From positions 1-42,957 of the IMG/VR virus record IMGVR_UViG_3300033144_002610: DNA of 42,957 nt, one strand, 5' to 3'. Source of the stretch: a virus. The notes under the pieces were generated by a model. It had not been told where the DNA came from. It searched no databases and saw only the letters and a program-made list of their open reading frames with translations. Positions 7,328-15,921 of the stretch are shown here, one piece after another. Both the position numbers and the translations under genes were made by a program. Position 1 is the first letter of the stretch, and the number at the start of each line of letters is the position of its first letter.

Positions 7328-8254
7328 ATGGCTGGCCAAGTATGGCAAACCAACAGTCTGGGTGGATTCATGTTCGCAGTGAACTTGAGTCGTAAACTCA
7401 GAACAGCTCTTCAGCCCATGGTACGTTTTCGTCAATTCTGTGATGCCCGTGAGGCGTTCGGACTTGGCAAGGGTGAATCTTTCAACTGGAATATCTACAG
7501 CGATGTTGGTACCCAGGGTGGAACCCTACTGGAAACAGCTGTCATGCCTGAGAGCAATTTCACTGTCGCGCAACAAACGCTGACAGTAACCGAATACGGT
7601 AACTCTGTGCCGTTCACCAAGAAACTGGATGATTTCTCAGAACATCCGGTCACAGAGATCATTCAGAAAGTACTGAAGAACGACGCGCGTAAGGCCCTGG
7701 ACACTGCTGCGTACAACCAGTTCAATCAGGCGCTTCTGCGTGTCACCTCAACCACGGCCAGCGCACTGACGCTGACTACGAACGGCACCCCCTCGGGCGT
7801 CGCGAGTCATGTGTTGAGTGCGGATCACGTCAAGGTTATCGCTGATACGATGGCTGAGCGTGATATCCCTTCTTTTGATGGCAACAACTATCTGGCGGTC
7901 TCCCGCCCGACGACCATCCGTGCATTTAAAGACGAGCTGGAGCTTTTGCATCAGTACGTTTCGGAAGGTTGGCATGTCATCATGAACGGCGAGAAAGGCC
8001 GTTATGAAGGTATTCGATTCATCGAGCAGACAAACATTGCGTCAGCGGCGTACACCAACTCCATTGACCAAGTGTTCTTCTTCGGATCAGACACCGTTGT
8101 CGAGGCTTTCTCGGTACCGGAAGAGATTCGCGGAAAGATTCCTACCGACTATGGTCGGTCCAGGGGTGTCGCGTGGTACGCGAACCTGGGATATGGAATC
8201 GCGCACACGTCGGCCGCCCAGTCACGCATCGTGGTGTTTGACTCAGTTTCCTAA
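7328..8254 (+). CDS. Major capsid protein
   Basis: A 308-residue coat protein of the HK97-like fold, resembling the group named after N4 gp56. Supporting features are the N-terminal region with SRKLRTALQPMVRFRQF, the GTLLETAVMPES loop, the VPFTKKLDDFSEHPVTEIIQ helix (the spine-helix position) and the later NNYLAVSRPTTIRAFKDEL and VPEEIRGKIP stretches. A strong AAGGAG site at about 7314-7319 lies 9 bases from ATG 7328. It sits after the scaffold and before small structural genes, the standard order. Expression should be the highest in the window. Confidence 0.88.
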   Translation: MAGQVWQTNSLGGFMFAVNLSRKLRTALQPMVRFRQFCDAREAFGLGKGESFNWNIYSDVGTQGGTLLETAVMPESNFTVAQQTLTVTEYGNSVPFTKKLDDFSEHPVTEIIQKVLKNDARKALDTAAYNQFNQALLRVTSTTASALTLTTNGTPSGVASHVLSADHVKVIADTMAERDIPSFDGNNYLAVSRPTTIRAFKDELELLHQYVSEGWHVIMNGEKGRYEGIRFIEQTNIASAAYTNSIDQVFFFGSDTVVEAFSVPEEIRGKIPTDYGRSRGVAWYANLGYGIAHTSAAQSRIVVFDSVS

Positions 8255-8267
8255 ACTGATCAACCCA

Positions 8268-8286
8268 TTAACCCAAGGAGGGTTAA
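8268..8286 (+). promoter_or_regulatory. Hairpin enclosing the ribosome-binding site of the 8290 gene
   Basis: TTAACCC (8268-8274) and GGGTTAA (8280-8286) form a perfect 7-bp inverted repeat around the loop AAGGA. The Shine-Dalgarno sequence AAGGAGGG (8275-8282) therefore lies in the loop and the 3' arm, 7 bases before ATG 8290. The hairpin could hold back translation until ribosomes leaving the capsid gene open it. The pairing is seen directly; a regulatory role is inference. Confidence 0.45.
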
Positions 8287-8289
8287 GAT

Positions 8290-8664
8290 ATGTCTGGATT
8301 TTATGATGGTGTATTGGGGCGAAGAACTTACCGGTTCGATGCCTTAACGATCACAGCCGCTGCAGTCATTGGACGCATCCAAGGACCAGAAGGCAAGGTT
8401 GGTAAGCTCGTCGGCTTCGAGTACGTGCTTACGACCGGTGTCACAGTTGGTAATGCAGGACTTGATATGGACACGGCTGCGGGTCTTACCGCGCCGTTCA
8501 CGACAGCTGCGGAAATTGCTGCGATCAATACCGGCGGTGCGGCAACGCAAGCCGAGCTTGATCTTGCAGATGAGTTCCCTGCTGACACCGTAATTGAGTT
8601 GTCGTCTGACGCAGCGGCTACGGCCGGTGCAGCGGACATTACCGTAACCATAGCCTGGTACTAA
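8290..8664 (+). CDS. Small structural protein, possible head decoration protein
   Basis: A 124-residue, Ala/Thr/Gly-rich and beta-strand-rich protein encoded just after the major capsid gene. It has no charged catalytic clusters, and it ends in alternating TVTIAWY. Size, composition and position fit a capsid cement or decoration protein, but no family motif is recognised. The start has a very strong AAGGAGGG site, which sits inside a hairpin. Confidence 0.65.
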   Translation: MSGFYDGVLGRRTYRFDALTITAAAVIGRIQGPEGKVGKLVGFEYVLTTGVTVGNAGLDMDTAAGLTAPFTTAAEIAAINTGGAATQAELDLADEFPADTVIELSSDAAATAGAADITVTIAWY

Positions 8665-8699
8665 GACGTACCTGGGCAAGTATCTTAGGAGGTACTACG

Positions 8700-8984
8700 A
8701 TGGAAAATGCACACAGCTCCTGGGGAGCAGGATCGGCCAACGGCGGATACTCCGCCCCAGGTCATTCCAACGAAATGGTGCGACCTTGCTTTGAGCGCAA
8801 GGAAGGCAGCGGGGTATCCCACGGGCTATCCAGCTACGAGTCTTTCGACTCAGAGAACCATGGTCCGGCGTACTGTTATGCGCGCAACCCAATCACGGGT
8901 AACGCGAAAGAGAACGTCAAGCCTTACGAGTCCACCTACAATTCTAAGGTGAGCGAGAAAGGCATCAGCATGGATCTCTTCTAA
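8700..8984 (+). CDS. Hypothetical 94-residue late protein
   Basis: The protein is rich in Ser, Gly, Asn and Tyr with few hydrophobics, so it is probably largely unfolded or a small virion component. TAGGAGGT about 7 bases before ATG 8700 is a near-perfect ribosome-binding site, which implies high expression with the capsid genes. The gene is followed within 25 bases by a strong terminator-like hairpin and thus closes the head transcription block. No homology is recognised. Confidence 0.6.
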   Translation: MENAHSSWGAGSANGGYSAPGHSNEMVRPCFERKEGSGVSHGLSSYESFDSENHGPAYCYARNPITGNAKENVKPYESTYNSKVSEKGISMDLF

Positions 8985-9005
8985 GAGAGACTGCAAGTCC
9001 ACGCG

Positions 9006-9028
9006 GACTCCCCTTCGGGGGAGTCTTT
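9006..9028 (+). terminator. UUCG-tetraloop intrinsic terminator
   Basis: GACTCCCC (9006-9013) and GGGGAGTC (9018-9025) form a perfect 8-bp stem closed by C(UUCG)G, an unusually stable tetraloop, followed by TTT. The U tract is short, so termination is likely partial, letting some transcription continue into the tail genes. It separates the capsid block from the gene at 9050. Confidence 0.7.
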
Positions 9029-9049
9029 GCCATGGAGGAGAAGATGGGA

Positions 9050-9316
9050 ATGCATCCGACAAAAGATGTGCCTCAGCCGTACACCTACAAGCATCTTCAG
9101 ATCAATGAGATCGACGAAGACAATGTGATGGGCGGGATCGAGGAACGGTTCAGTGCGCATGCCAGCGAGACTGAAGGCGTTTCCGGGCGCAAGTCAATCG
9201 ACACCTGTTACGAAAACACCAGCGTGGCCACTGTAGAGCAGCCGCGTAGTCTGGGTGGTGGACCTAAACCCCCGTCAGACACTGATCGAAAACAGTTTCC
9301 ACATCGCGAACTCTAG
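9050..9316 (+). CDS. Hypothetical acidic/polar protein
   Basis: A product of about 88 residues beginning MHPTKDVPQP. Three in-frame ATGs (9032, 9044, 9050) are present. GGAGGAG at 9034-9040 is 9 bases from 9050 and too close to the others, so 9050 is preferred. The protein is polar with HLQINEIDEDNVMGGIEERF in its first half and a Pro/Gly-rich tail. It follows the terminator and has no recognisable domain. Confidence 0.55.
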   Translation: MHPTKDVPQPYTYKHLQINEIDEDNVMGGIEERFSAHASETEGVSGRKSIDTCYENTSVATVEQPRSLGGGPKPPSDTDRKQFPHREL

Positions 9317-9325
9317 GAGAGCACG

Positions 9326-9649
9326 TTGCCAAAATTAGACAAACGAAAGCCATATAACGAAGTATTAGAACTCGGCAAGCCGATTCAGTACTCCCAGTTA
9401 GGTCACATATTCAATGGCGCCGGTGAGGTAGTCCGCGAGGACCCGACCTATGTAGCTGCTCAGGCAGCTGAGGCGTTGGAGACGGTGGAAGCTGCCCAGG
9501 AAGAAGCACCGGAGACTTCAGCCGCTGAAGCTCGCCTTGGTGATTTTGGAGGCGACCCAGGTGCCTCTGAGGGTATGACTGATCCAATTGAAGACGCTAA
9601 CCGAGAGAACGCTGCTGCGCTGCAAGCTGATTCCCAACAAGAGGGCTAA
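9326..9649 (+). CDS. Hypothetical acidic protein with TTG start
   Basis: A 107-residue protein starting at TTG 9326 after AGGAGAG (9315-9321). The N-terminal about 45 residues look folded (KPIQYSQLGHIFNGAGEVVR). The rest is an Ala/Glu-rich low-complexity helix. Position between capsid-block genes and the adaptor suggests a virion or assembly role; nothing firmer can be said. Confidence 0.6.
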   Translation: MPKLDKRKPYNEVLELGKPIQYSQLGHIFNGAGEVVREDPTYVAAQAAEALETVEAAQEEAPETSAAEARLGDFGGDPGASEGMTDPIEDANRENAAALQADSQQEG

Positions 9650-9651
9650 AC

Positions 9652-10317
9652 TTGGCAGACTTTCTTACGTTGGTGCAGGACCTGCATCGGGAATCCGGTG
9701 CGTCAGGTCTCGCGCCCACAACGGTCATCGGCCAGACGGGTGAGAACGCCCGCCTGGTGTCATGGGTAAAACAGGCTGATCGGTTTGTTCAGGACCTGTG
9801 GCACCGGTGGAATTTCCTGCGCTTCGAGTACAGCGCGAATACCGTCGCCTCCCAGCGAGATATCACCAAACCCGCGACAATTCAGACCTGGGACCTGGAT
9901 ACCTTCTTTGTGGACGGCGATCCTATGGAGGCCATCCACTACAACGACGTAAAGCGTGAAGTGTTCGATATCACCATCGAAGAGATCCCTTGGCGGGTCA
10001 TCATCATGCCGAACGGCGACCTCAGATTCGATCCAGTGCCTGACGCCATCTACGCGATCACGGCCGACGCCTACCTGAACCCGGTCACGCTGACCGCCAA
10101 CATAGACATTTCGCTGATACCGGCAGCCCTGCACCAGATCATCATCGGCCGGGGGTTGATTCTGTACGGCAACTACGAGAACGCGCCGGAGATCAAGGAC
10201 CAGGGCGAGGAGCTTTATGAAGAGTTCCTGGGCCGGTTAGAATCGCTGGAGCTGCCGAGTCAGGACGGCGCCAGGTACAAAGGCAGTGGTGGCTTCTTTG
10301 AAGTGATCGCGGAGTAG
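9652..10317 (+). CDS. Head-tail adaptor protein
   Basis: A 221-residue protein resembling the adaptor family typified by phage SU10, which sits under the portal and links it to the tail nozzle. The N-terminus, FLTLVQDLHRESGASG followed by TTVIGQTGENARLVSWVKQA, carries the characteristic helix and GQTGE-R-LV pattern. The middle is beta-rich and the C-terminus helical. It starts at TTG 9652 with GAGGG about 6 bases upstream. Its position before the nozzle-like gene supports the call. Confidence 0.75.
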   Translation: MADFLTLVQDLHRESGASGLAPTTVIGQTGENARLVSWVKQADRFVQDLWHRWNFLRFEYSANTVASQRDITKPATIQTWDLDTFFVDGDPMEAIHYNDVKREVFDITIEEIPWRVIIMPNGDLRFDPVPDAIYAITADAYLNPVTLTANIDISLIPAALHQIIIGRGLILYGNYENAPEIKDQGEELYEEFLGRLESLELPSQDGARYKGSGGFFEVIAE

Positions 10318-10321
10318 CGCC

Positions 10322-12487
10322 GTGGTTGCAAGGAACAGACGACCCAGGAACGACACTCGAATCCAGTACTACCCACTGGGCGGCGGCCTCGACGTCGTCT
10401 CCCCGGCACTGTCTGTGCCGCCAGGCTTCGCGTTAGCGATGATCAACTTCGAGCCCTGGTACAACGGTGGCTACCGACGCATACCTGGCTACGAACGATT
10501 CGACGGGCGTCCTCGCCCGCACTTGCAAACATTCATAGGTTTCACTTTAGATACGACCGTTGGTTTAGTGGCGGGTACCACAGTGCTCACAGGGGACGCC
10601 TCCGGCGCCTCCGGGCTGGTTGTAGCCTTCGATGCCCCGACGAACTCAGTAGCTCTCACAAAAGTGACAGGGCTACCATTCACCCAGGGCGAGACCTTCA
10701 ACACCAGTTCATACACGATGGACGCGCTACCCGAGGCCGGGGTTGACGTAGCCCCCACCGAGGACCTGCTAAAGACATACCGGCTGGCGGCGGAAGATGA
10801 GTACCGGGCCGACATTGCCGAGGTCCCTGGCGCGGGGAATGTCAGAGGCGCCTGGCGCCGGGACGCAGTTAGCTTCGCCGTCCGAGACAACATCGGGCAG
10901 ACGGTTGGGATACTCCATAAAGATTCAGCCACCGGTTGGACCACCACCGGCATCACCATGGCCGAGACGATCCGGTTCGACACAGGCATCGCTGCGGGCG
11001 CCACAGTCGTCGAGGGTGACACACTTACCGGCGGGACCTCAGGCGCGACAGGCACCATCCACCGGATCATCCTCAACGGCGGGTCAGTGGCCTGGGACGG
11101 GACTGGCGAGGGGTACTTTGTACTGACCGGCGTTGCAGGTGGCCCGTTCCAGAACGGCGAGGTCCTGGAGTCACCGGCGCTGACCACGATCGCGAACGCG
11201 AACGGAGTGAACAGCGAGTTCGCCCTCTCACCTGGCGGGCACTACCGGTTCCACAACCACAACTTCTTCGGCGGGGCAGCCACCTACAGAGCGTACGCCT
11301 GTAACGGGCTGGACCCGGCCTTCGAGATCGATGAGAACAATATCGTCTCGCCAATTCTGATGCCGATCAACCCGGAGACGGGGACGGCGCCAGCCAACAA
11401 CACCCCCTTTGACCTTGAGGAGCACCGGAACCACCTGTTCCTGGCCTTCCCTGGTGGGTCTGTCCAGCATGCAGTGCCTGGGCTGCCCCTGTGCTTCAGC
11501 GGGTTCTTAGGCGCAGCTGAGTTCGGCCTGGGCAACGACGTGACAGGGCTCAACTCCGTGGCCGGTGGCGTACTTGTGATGACCACCGACAGGGACACTC
11601 AAGGGCTGTTCGGCACCGGCGTCGCGGACTGGGAGAAGAAACTACTCGGCGAGCAGACCGGCGGGCGGCTGTTCACCACCCAGAAGATTGACACGGTGTA
11701 TGCCCTGGACGACCTGGGGATCACTAACGTGGCCAGGACCGATGCCTTCGGCGACTTTGTAGGCGCAACCGTATCTCAGCTGGTGCAGACCATCGTCAAC
11801 GCGCAGAGGGAGTTCGTCACAGACTCCACGATCGTGCGCGAGTCCAACCAGTACCGGGTCTACTTCACTGACAACTCAGCCCTGGTTATGTACGTGCCCG
11901 CGGGGCAGGTGCGCTCCCAGGAGTTCGGTGGCCAGCGCACAGTGGAGTTCGGGTTCCTGTCGTACGACCGGCCAGTCAGCAAGATATACAACAGTGAGGA
12001 TGAGACCGGCAAGGAGCGCACGTTCTTCTGCTCCACCGACGGCTTCGTCTACGAGGACCAGGTCGGTCGCAGCTTCGACGGCGCCAACATTGAGTCCTAT
12101 GTGCGGCTGCCTTTCCACTTTGTGAAGACACCGGCCTACCGCAAACGATTCCGCCGGGCTGACCTGGAGCTGCAGGCGCTCAGTACCCTGACACTCAAGT
12201 TCACCTCTGACCTTTCCTATGGTGACCCTGACATCGGCACCGGCCAGTCCACGATCACCACCGTGGATGTGCCCGAGCTGGATGTGTTCGGTGGCGGCGG
12301 GTTTTGGGATTCTGATAACTGGGATGAGTTCCTGTGGGACGGCAACAACATATCGAGAGCGCAGGCGAACCTTACCGGGTCCGGCGAGAACATCGGTTTC
12401 CTCATATTCAATGACTCAGCTAAAGAGGACCCATTCATCCTGCAGGGGATCACGCTGCACTACGACATCAGAAGGATCCAAAGGTAA
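10322..12487 (+). CDS. Tail nozzle/tube structural protein with inserted beta repeats
   Basis: A 721-residue beta-rich virion protein. Its first about 55 residues (IQYYPLGGGLDVVSPALSV, then NFEPWYNGGYRRIPGYERF) match the start of large podovirus tail-tube or nozzle proteins that follow the adaptor. Two copies of an SGA[ST]G beta module, at about 80-130 and 221-290, are inserted in the N-terminal third. The rest resembles a propeller-like body (repeated GVLVMTTDRD and NQYRVYFTDNSALVMYV strands). GTG 10322 has GGAG 7 bases upstream. The gene shares a TAATG overlap with the tail fibre. Confidence 0.75.
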   Translation: MVARNRRPRNDTRIQYYPLGGGLDVVSPALSVPPGFALAMINFEPWYNGGYRRIPGYERFDGRPRPHLQTFIGFTLDTTVGLVAGTTVLTGDASGASGLVVAFDAPTNSVALTKVTGLPFTQGETFNTSSYTMDALPEAGVDVAPTEDLLKTYRLAAEDEYRADIAEVPGAGNVRGAWRRDAVSFAVRDNIGQTVGILHKDSATGWTTTGITMAETIRFDTGIAAGATVVEGDTLTGGTSGATGTIHRIILNGGSVAWDGTGEGYFVLTGVAGGPFQNGEVLESPALTTIANANGVNSEFALSPGGHYRFHNHNFFGGAATYRAYACNGLDPAFEIDENNIVSPILMPINPETGTAPANNTPFDLEEHRNHLFLAFPGGSVQHAVPGLPLCFSGFLGAAEFGLGNDVTGLNSVAGGVLVMTTDRDTQGLFGTGVADWEKKLLGEQTGGRLFTTQKIDTVYALDDLGITNVARTDAFGDFVGATVSQLVQTIVNAQREFVTDSTIVRESNQYRVYFTDNSALVMYVPAGQVRSQEFGGQRTVEFGFLSYDRPVSKIYNSEDETGKERTFFCSTDGFVYEDQVGRSFDGANIESYVRLPFHFVKTPAYRKRFRRADLELQALSTLTLKFTSDLSYGDPDIGTGQSTITTVDVPELDVFGGGGFWDSDNWDEFLWDGNNISRAQANLTGSGENIGFLIFNDSAKEDPFILQGITLHYDIRRIQR

Positions 12488-13410
12488 TGGCCAACAACTA
12501 CTACAATCGTGTAGGCGACTTCGTCCCAGGCACCCGTGTGAGATCAGGCAACGTCGATGCCGAGCTAGATGCGGTGGCGGTTGGGTTTGACCTTTTGCCT
12601 ACAGCAGCTGACGCCCTGACGACAGGCAAGGCGACCTTTGCGGGTGTCTCGGCCGGGACGGGGGATGCTTACACTGTGAGCATGCCAGACACACGTCTCT
12701 CGAACGCCAATGGCGACGAGGTGGTGTTCTTCGCAGACAGAACCAACACCGGCGTGGCCACACTCAACGTGGACAGTCTTGGGCCGATCAGCATGGTTCG
12801 GACAGACGGGGTTGTGCTTGCTGCGGGGGACATACAGCTGGGGGTTCTTTACGTCGCCCGGTACGACTTAGCCAATACCCGGTTTCAGCTGACCAGCCCC
12901 AGTGCCAGTTTCCTCGCTGCAGCAGCTGCCTCGGCCGCCGCTTCAGCAGCCAGCGCGGCCGCGTCATCGACCTCCGCGGGGGATTCAGCCGCCAGTGCCG
13001 CGGCGTCCCTGGTCAGTGAAAACATAGCGGCTGAGTGGGCGGCCAATGTTGTTGACAACGACATATCCACCTCCCCAGGCCAGTTTTCCTCTCTGCACTG
13101 GGCGAGTGGCTCATCAGCCTGGGCTATACAGGCCGAGGACAGCGCGATCGTTGCCAATTTTGGTGGGGATGGGGCCACCACCTTTTCAGCACTTCACTGG
13201 GCGGCCAAAGCAGAGGCGTCTGCGGCCGATGTCACCCAGGTCACCGGCACCGGCACAGACTTGCCGAGCGCACCAGGCACATCGAATGCGAATCTGCCCT
13301 GGCGGAACCGAGCGCACCAGGCACATCGAATGCGAATCTGCCCTGGCGGAACATCAACAACATCGACTGGGCCACGGTTGGATTTAACGCGGGTAGCGCG
13401 TTCAACATAA
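12487..13410 (+). CDS. Tail fibre, N-terminal fragment (broken by duplication)
   Basis: Residues 1-138 form the virion-anchoring N-terminal domain seen in podovirus fibres (VGDFVPGTRVRSGNVDAEL, then the GDAYTVSMP and FQLTSPSASF region). A long Ala/Ser helix follows (about 139-185), then a spacer with two LHWA segments. At 13264-13352 a 44-bp unit is duplicated. Because 44 is not a multiple of three, the frame is lost, and the last about 35 residues (from NRAHQAHRM) are an out-of-frame tail. Removing one copy joins this frame exactly to the frame that carries 13470-13937. As given, it encodes a 307-residue truncated protein. Confidence 0.75.
   Translation: MANNYYNRVGDFVPGTRVRSGNVDAELDAVAVGFDLLPTAADALTTGKATFAGVSAGTGDAYTVSMPDTRLSNANGDEVVFFADRTNTGVATLNVDSLGPISMVRTDGVVLAAGDIQLGVLYVARYDLANTRFQLTSPSASFLAAAAASAAASAASAAASSTSAGDSAASAAASLVSENIAAEWAANVVDNDISTSPGQFSSLHWASGSSAWAIQAEDSAIVANFGGDGATTFSALHWAAKAEASAADVTQVTGTGTDLPSAPGTSNANLPWRNRAHQAHRMRICPGGTSTTSTGPRLDLTRVARST
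13264..13352 (+). repeat. 44-bp perfect tandem duplication inside tail fibre gene
   Basis: The unit beginning CCGAGCGCACCAGG at 13264-13307 is repeated exactly at 13308-13351, and one more base matches. The encoded SAPGTSNANLPWRN stretch is therefore present twice, in two different frames. Deleting either copy restores one continuous reading frame. The match is perfect, so the event is recent, or it is an assembly or amplification artefact. Confidence 0.92.
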
Positions 13411-13469
13411 ACAGCCTGGTCCATGGAGGGCTGTTCACTGTTACCGGAGAGACGGGCGCCGGGGTACCG

Positions 13470-13937
13470 GTGAGTATGCTCCAGGCGAATCCAAGCACTG
13501 CCGTAACCGGCTACTACGGCGGGCTTTTAAACTGGGCCGGAGAAGCGCAAGGTTTCAACGTCCAAAGGACTTCAGGATCGACCACAAACTTCGATTTGCA
13601 AGATGCTTCGGGTACGCTGGAAGCGCGTCTACAATCGGAAGGCGCAGGCAATGTTTCTCTGCGTGCGGAGCTTAATAACCGTGGCATAACGCTGATTGGA
13701 ACGGACAGTGTTGGCGCGGATGCAACACTTCTTACTGGCTCTCCTGATGCAAATGTGAGTTTGTTCTATGACAACGCACTAGCGTTTTTCACAGGCGCAA
13801 CGGGGATGTTCTTCAGGGACACTCTCAGTGTTAACCCTAAGATATCTTTTCAGAGCAATGTCGGCGCTTTGATGACAGAGATAGCGCACTTTGGCCCTTG
13901 GCGGCACTCAAAGGAACCTGTTTTTAGGCGATCCTGA
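13470..13937 (+). CDS. Tail fibre, middle fragment
   Basis: This frame is open from the second copy of the 44-bp repeat (13308), though the first independent start codon is GTG 13470. It encodes shaft repeats such as SLRAELNNRGITLIGTDS and NVSLFYDNALAFFTGATG, the same type as those in the next fragment. The frame runs out at 13937 in a meaningless tail (from GPWRHSKEPV). A +1 change at about 13890-13900 leads straight into the next frame with GGTQRNLFLGDPDG. It is probably part of one fibre gene, not an independent protein. Confidence 0.6.
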   Translation: MSMLQANPSTAVTGYYGGLLNWAGEAQGFNVQRTSGSTTNFDLQDASGTLEARLQSEGAGNVSLRAELNNRGITLIGTDSVGADATLLTGSPDANVSLFYDNALAFFTGATGMFFRDTLSVNPKISFQSNVGALMTEIAHFGPWRHSKEPVFRRS

Positions 13938-15921
13938 CGGCGTAGCCTCCGTGTACTACGCAGGGGATGAGGCGCTGCTCACCAGCACAACCGGGGTGAT
14001 AGTTCAGCACCCAACCTCAGACGATCCAATCGTCACATTTCGAGATAATGTCTCTGGAACAGTTGCGGCCTTGGGATTTACTGCGGCCAATACCTCGCTT
14101 GTTCTGGACAACAACAAAACAAGTGGCGTGGTAGCTCTGACCGGGACGAACTCAGCAGTCGCTACAGCAAGTCTGGCCACCTTCAACCCTGACGGTTCTT
14201 CGGACTTGTACTTCGCAGGCACTAAAACATTCGGAACTATCTCCAACGGTGTTGATCTGTGGGGTTCACTGAACAATGCAATAGGCGGGACGCAAGATAC
14301 TATAACGCTGCTTCGTAATTCTGGGGGCACGCTTCTTGGCTCGATAGGTTATCCAACATCGGCGCATCTGGTTATCCGAAATAACAACCATGGCGGACAA
14401 GTGCAGCTTGATGCTGAGGACGCAGGAGGTTTCCGTCAATCTATGCTGATTGGTGATCCTGACGGATCGGTGGACCTGTACAACGCAGGGACGCGAGTAT
14501 TTATTACGACTGCCAACGGCGCGGACGTTCTAGGGACGAACTTTGATGTCGATAACAGTCTCTTAACAACAGAAGCGAGGATCACCGCACTTAACAGCGT
14601 AGGTGGAGCAAGGTTGTTAGTTTCCGGCACCACAGCCGGAGTGACGATAGCACAGACCACAGCAGGCGGTGTGTGGGAGAAGAACGTACTCTCTTATGTC
14701 CGAGATGGCGCGGTCAGCCTTTGGTACAACGGAGCCGGAAAGCTAAACACCACTCTCAACGGCATAGAAGTTCCTGGCACACAGGTTGACCTGAACAACA
14801 GCGGCCTTACCACCCCTACGCTTATCAGAGCCAGGAACAGTGAAGGTGGTTTCGAGTGGCGAGCGGACGCAGGGCAGGCTGTGCTCCGACAGACCAACAG
14901 TGGTGGAACGATTGAGGACGTGTGGATCGCTTGCAATGCTAACTCGTCAGTCAACCTAAGCCACAACGGAATCACAAAGCTCTCAACGACTGCTGAAGGT
15001 GTAGATGTACTGCACACAGCGGGCGCTTTGTTTGACGTTGTAAGCTCAGGTGTCAGCACTGATGCGATCTTAGGGCTTCGTGGCGCCACTAACGGCGGAG
15101 CCAGATACTACTGGGACGAGAGCACCTCCACCGCTTTCCTACGACAAACAACGCCGTCAGGAAATGTCGAAGATATCTGGGTGGAGATGGTCAAGAATGG
15201 CGAAGTCAGCCTGCACTACAACGGAGTCACAAAGCTATCAACACTCGCGCTAGGTGCGCAACTGCTTGGGGTGGCTGGGTCGGTTCTCATCTTCGATATG
15301 GACGGATCAGCCTCATCGGCAGCCGCGTCTTTGTCCGCGAGGAACATTGAAGGGGGTTACGATCTTGGTGCTAACGGAGGCGGGTTTTTACTCCAACAAA
15401 CTGCCTCTTCCGGTGCGCTTGAAGAGACTTGGATTTCAGGGGTAGAAGATGGCCTAGTCGGCCTCTATCACAACGGCGTTGAAAAGTTCGTAACCGACGC
15501 TGCGGGCGTGATCGTCACCGGGCACTTTGAACAGACGTCTATGTCCGTCGCCCCCGTTGGCACTGATGAGTTTTACATCAGTGACGGCGGAACGCTCAAG
15601 TCGATGTCGTACAACGAGTCTGCGAAGCCGGTCACTACCGACTCAGGGATTCACACTTTTGCCGATACGGACGTAGGCACCATCCGGCTCTACACCGGCG
15701 GCACCTCGACCCACGCCTGGACAATGAACACCGCCGTCGGCCAGACAGGTTGCGCGATCATCGTGATCAACGACGGCACCACGGCCGGGCCAACCCTCAC
15801 CGCAGGAACAGCGACAATCGAGACCTCAGCTCTAGGCCTGGTGGTTAAGCTGAACGGCACCGTGGCGCTGATCAACATTGGCTCCAACGTCTGGAAAGCA
15901 ACCGGGGACCTCGAAGCGTAA
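13891..15921 (+). CDS. Tail fibre, C-terminal repeats and tip
   Basis: A 676-residue frame from TTG 13891, in the same phase as the N-terminal fragment. It is built from repeats of about 75-90 residues with the pattern V-x-L-x-Y/H-N-G-x-x-K-x-x-T-x-x-x-G-x-x-V, for example VSLWYNGAGKLNTTLNGIEV, VNLSHNGITKLSTTAEGVDV and VSLHYNGVTKLSTLALGAQL. This is typical of trimeric beta-helical fibre shafts. The last about 120 residues (from FYISDGGTLKSM) form a different, presumably tip or receptor-contacting, domain. No chaperone gene is recognisable. Whether it is translated alone is doubtful because no ribosome-binding site precedes TTG 13891. Confidence 0.75.
   Translation: MALGGTQRNLFLGDPDGVASVYYAGDEALLTSTTGVIVQHPTSDDPIVTFRDNVSGTVAALGFTAANTSLVLDNNKTSGVVALTGTNSAVATASLATFNPDGSSDLYFAGTKTFGTISNGVDLWGSLNNAIGGTQDTITLLRNSGGTLLGSIGYPTSAHLVIRNNNHGGQVQLDAEDAGGFRQSMLIGDPDGSVDLYNAGTRVFITTANGADVLGTNFDVDNSLLTTEARITALNSVGGARLLVSGTTAGVTIAQTTAGGVWEKNVLSYVRDGAVSLWYNGAGKLNTTLNGIEVPGTQVDLNNSGLTTPTLIRARNSEGGFEWRADAGQAVLRQTNSGGTIEDVWIACNANSSVNLSHNGITKLSTTAEGVDVLHTAGALFDVVSSGVSTDAILGLRGATNGGARYYWDESTSTAFLRQTTPSGNVEDIWVEMVKNGEVSLHYNGVTKLSTLALGAQLLGVAGSVLIFDMDGSASSAAASLSARNIEGGYDLGANGGGFLLQQTASSGALEETWISGVEDGLVGLYHNGVEKFVTDAAGVIVTGHFEQTSMSVAPVGTDEFYISDGGTLKSMSYNESAKPVTTDSGIHTFADTDVGTIRLYTGGTSTHAWTMNTAVGQTGCAIIVINDGTTAGPTLTAGTATIETSALGLVVKLNGTVALINIGSNVWKATGDLEA

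Noticed and set aside
13890-13900. Programmed +1 shift on a CCC-N proline site served by the phage UGG tRNA
   Set aside because: CCC is not in the zero frame here (codons are GGC CCT TGG), so the known slippage mechanism does not apply.
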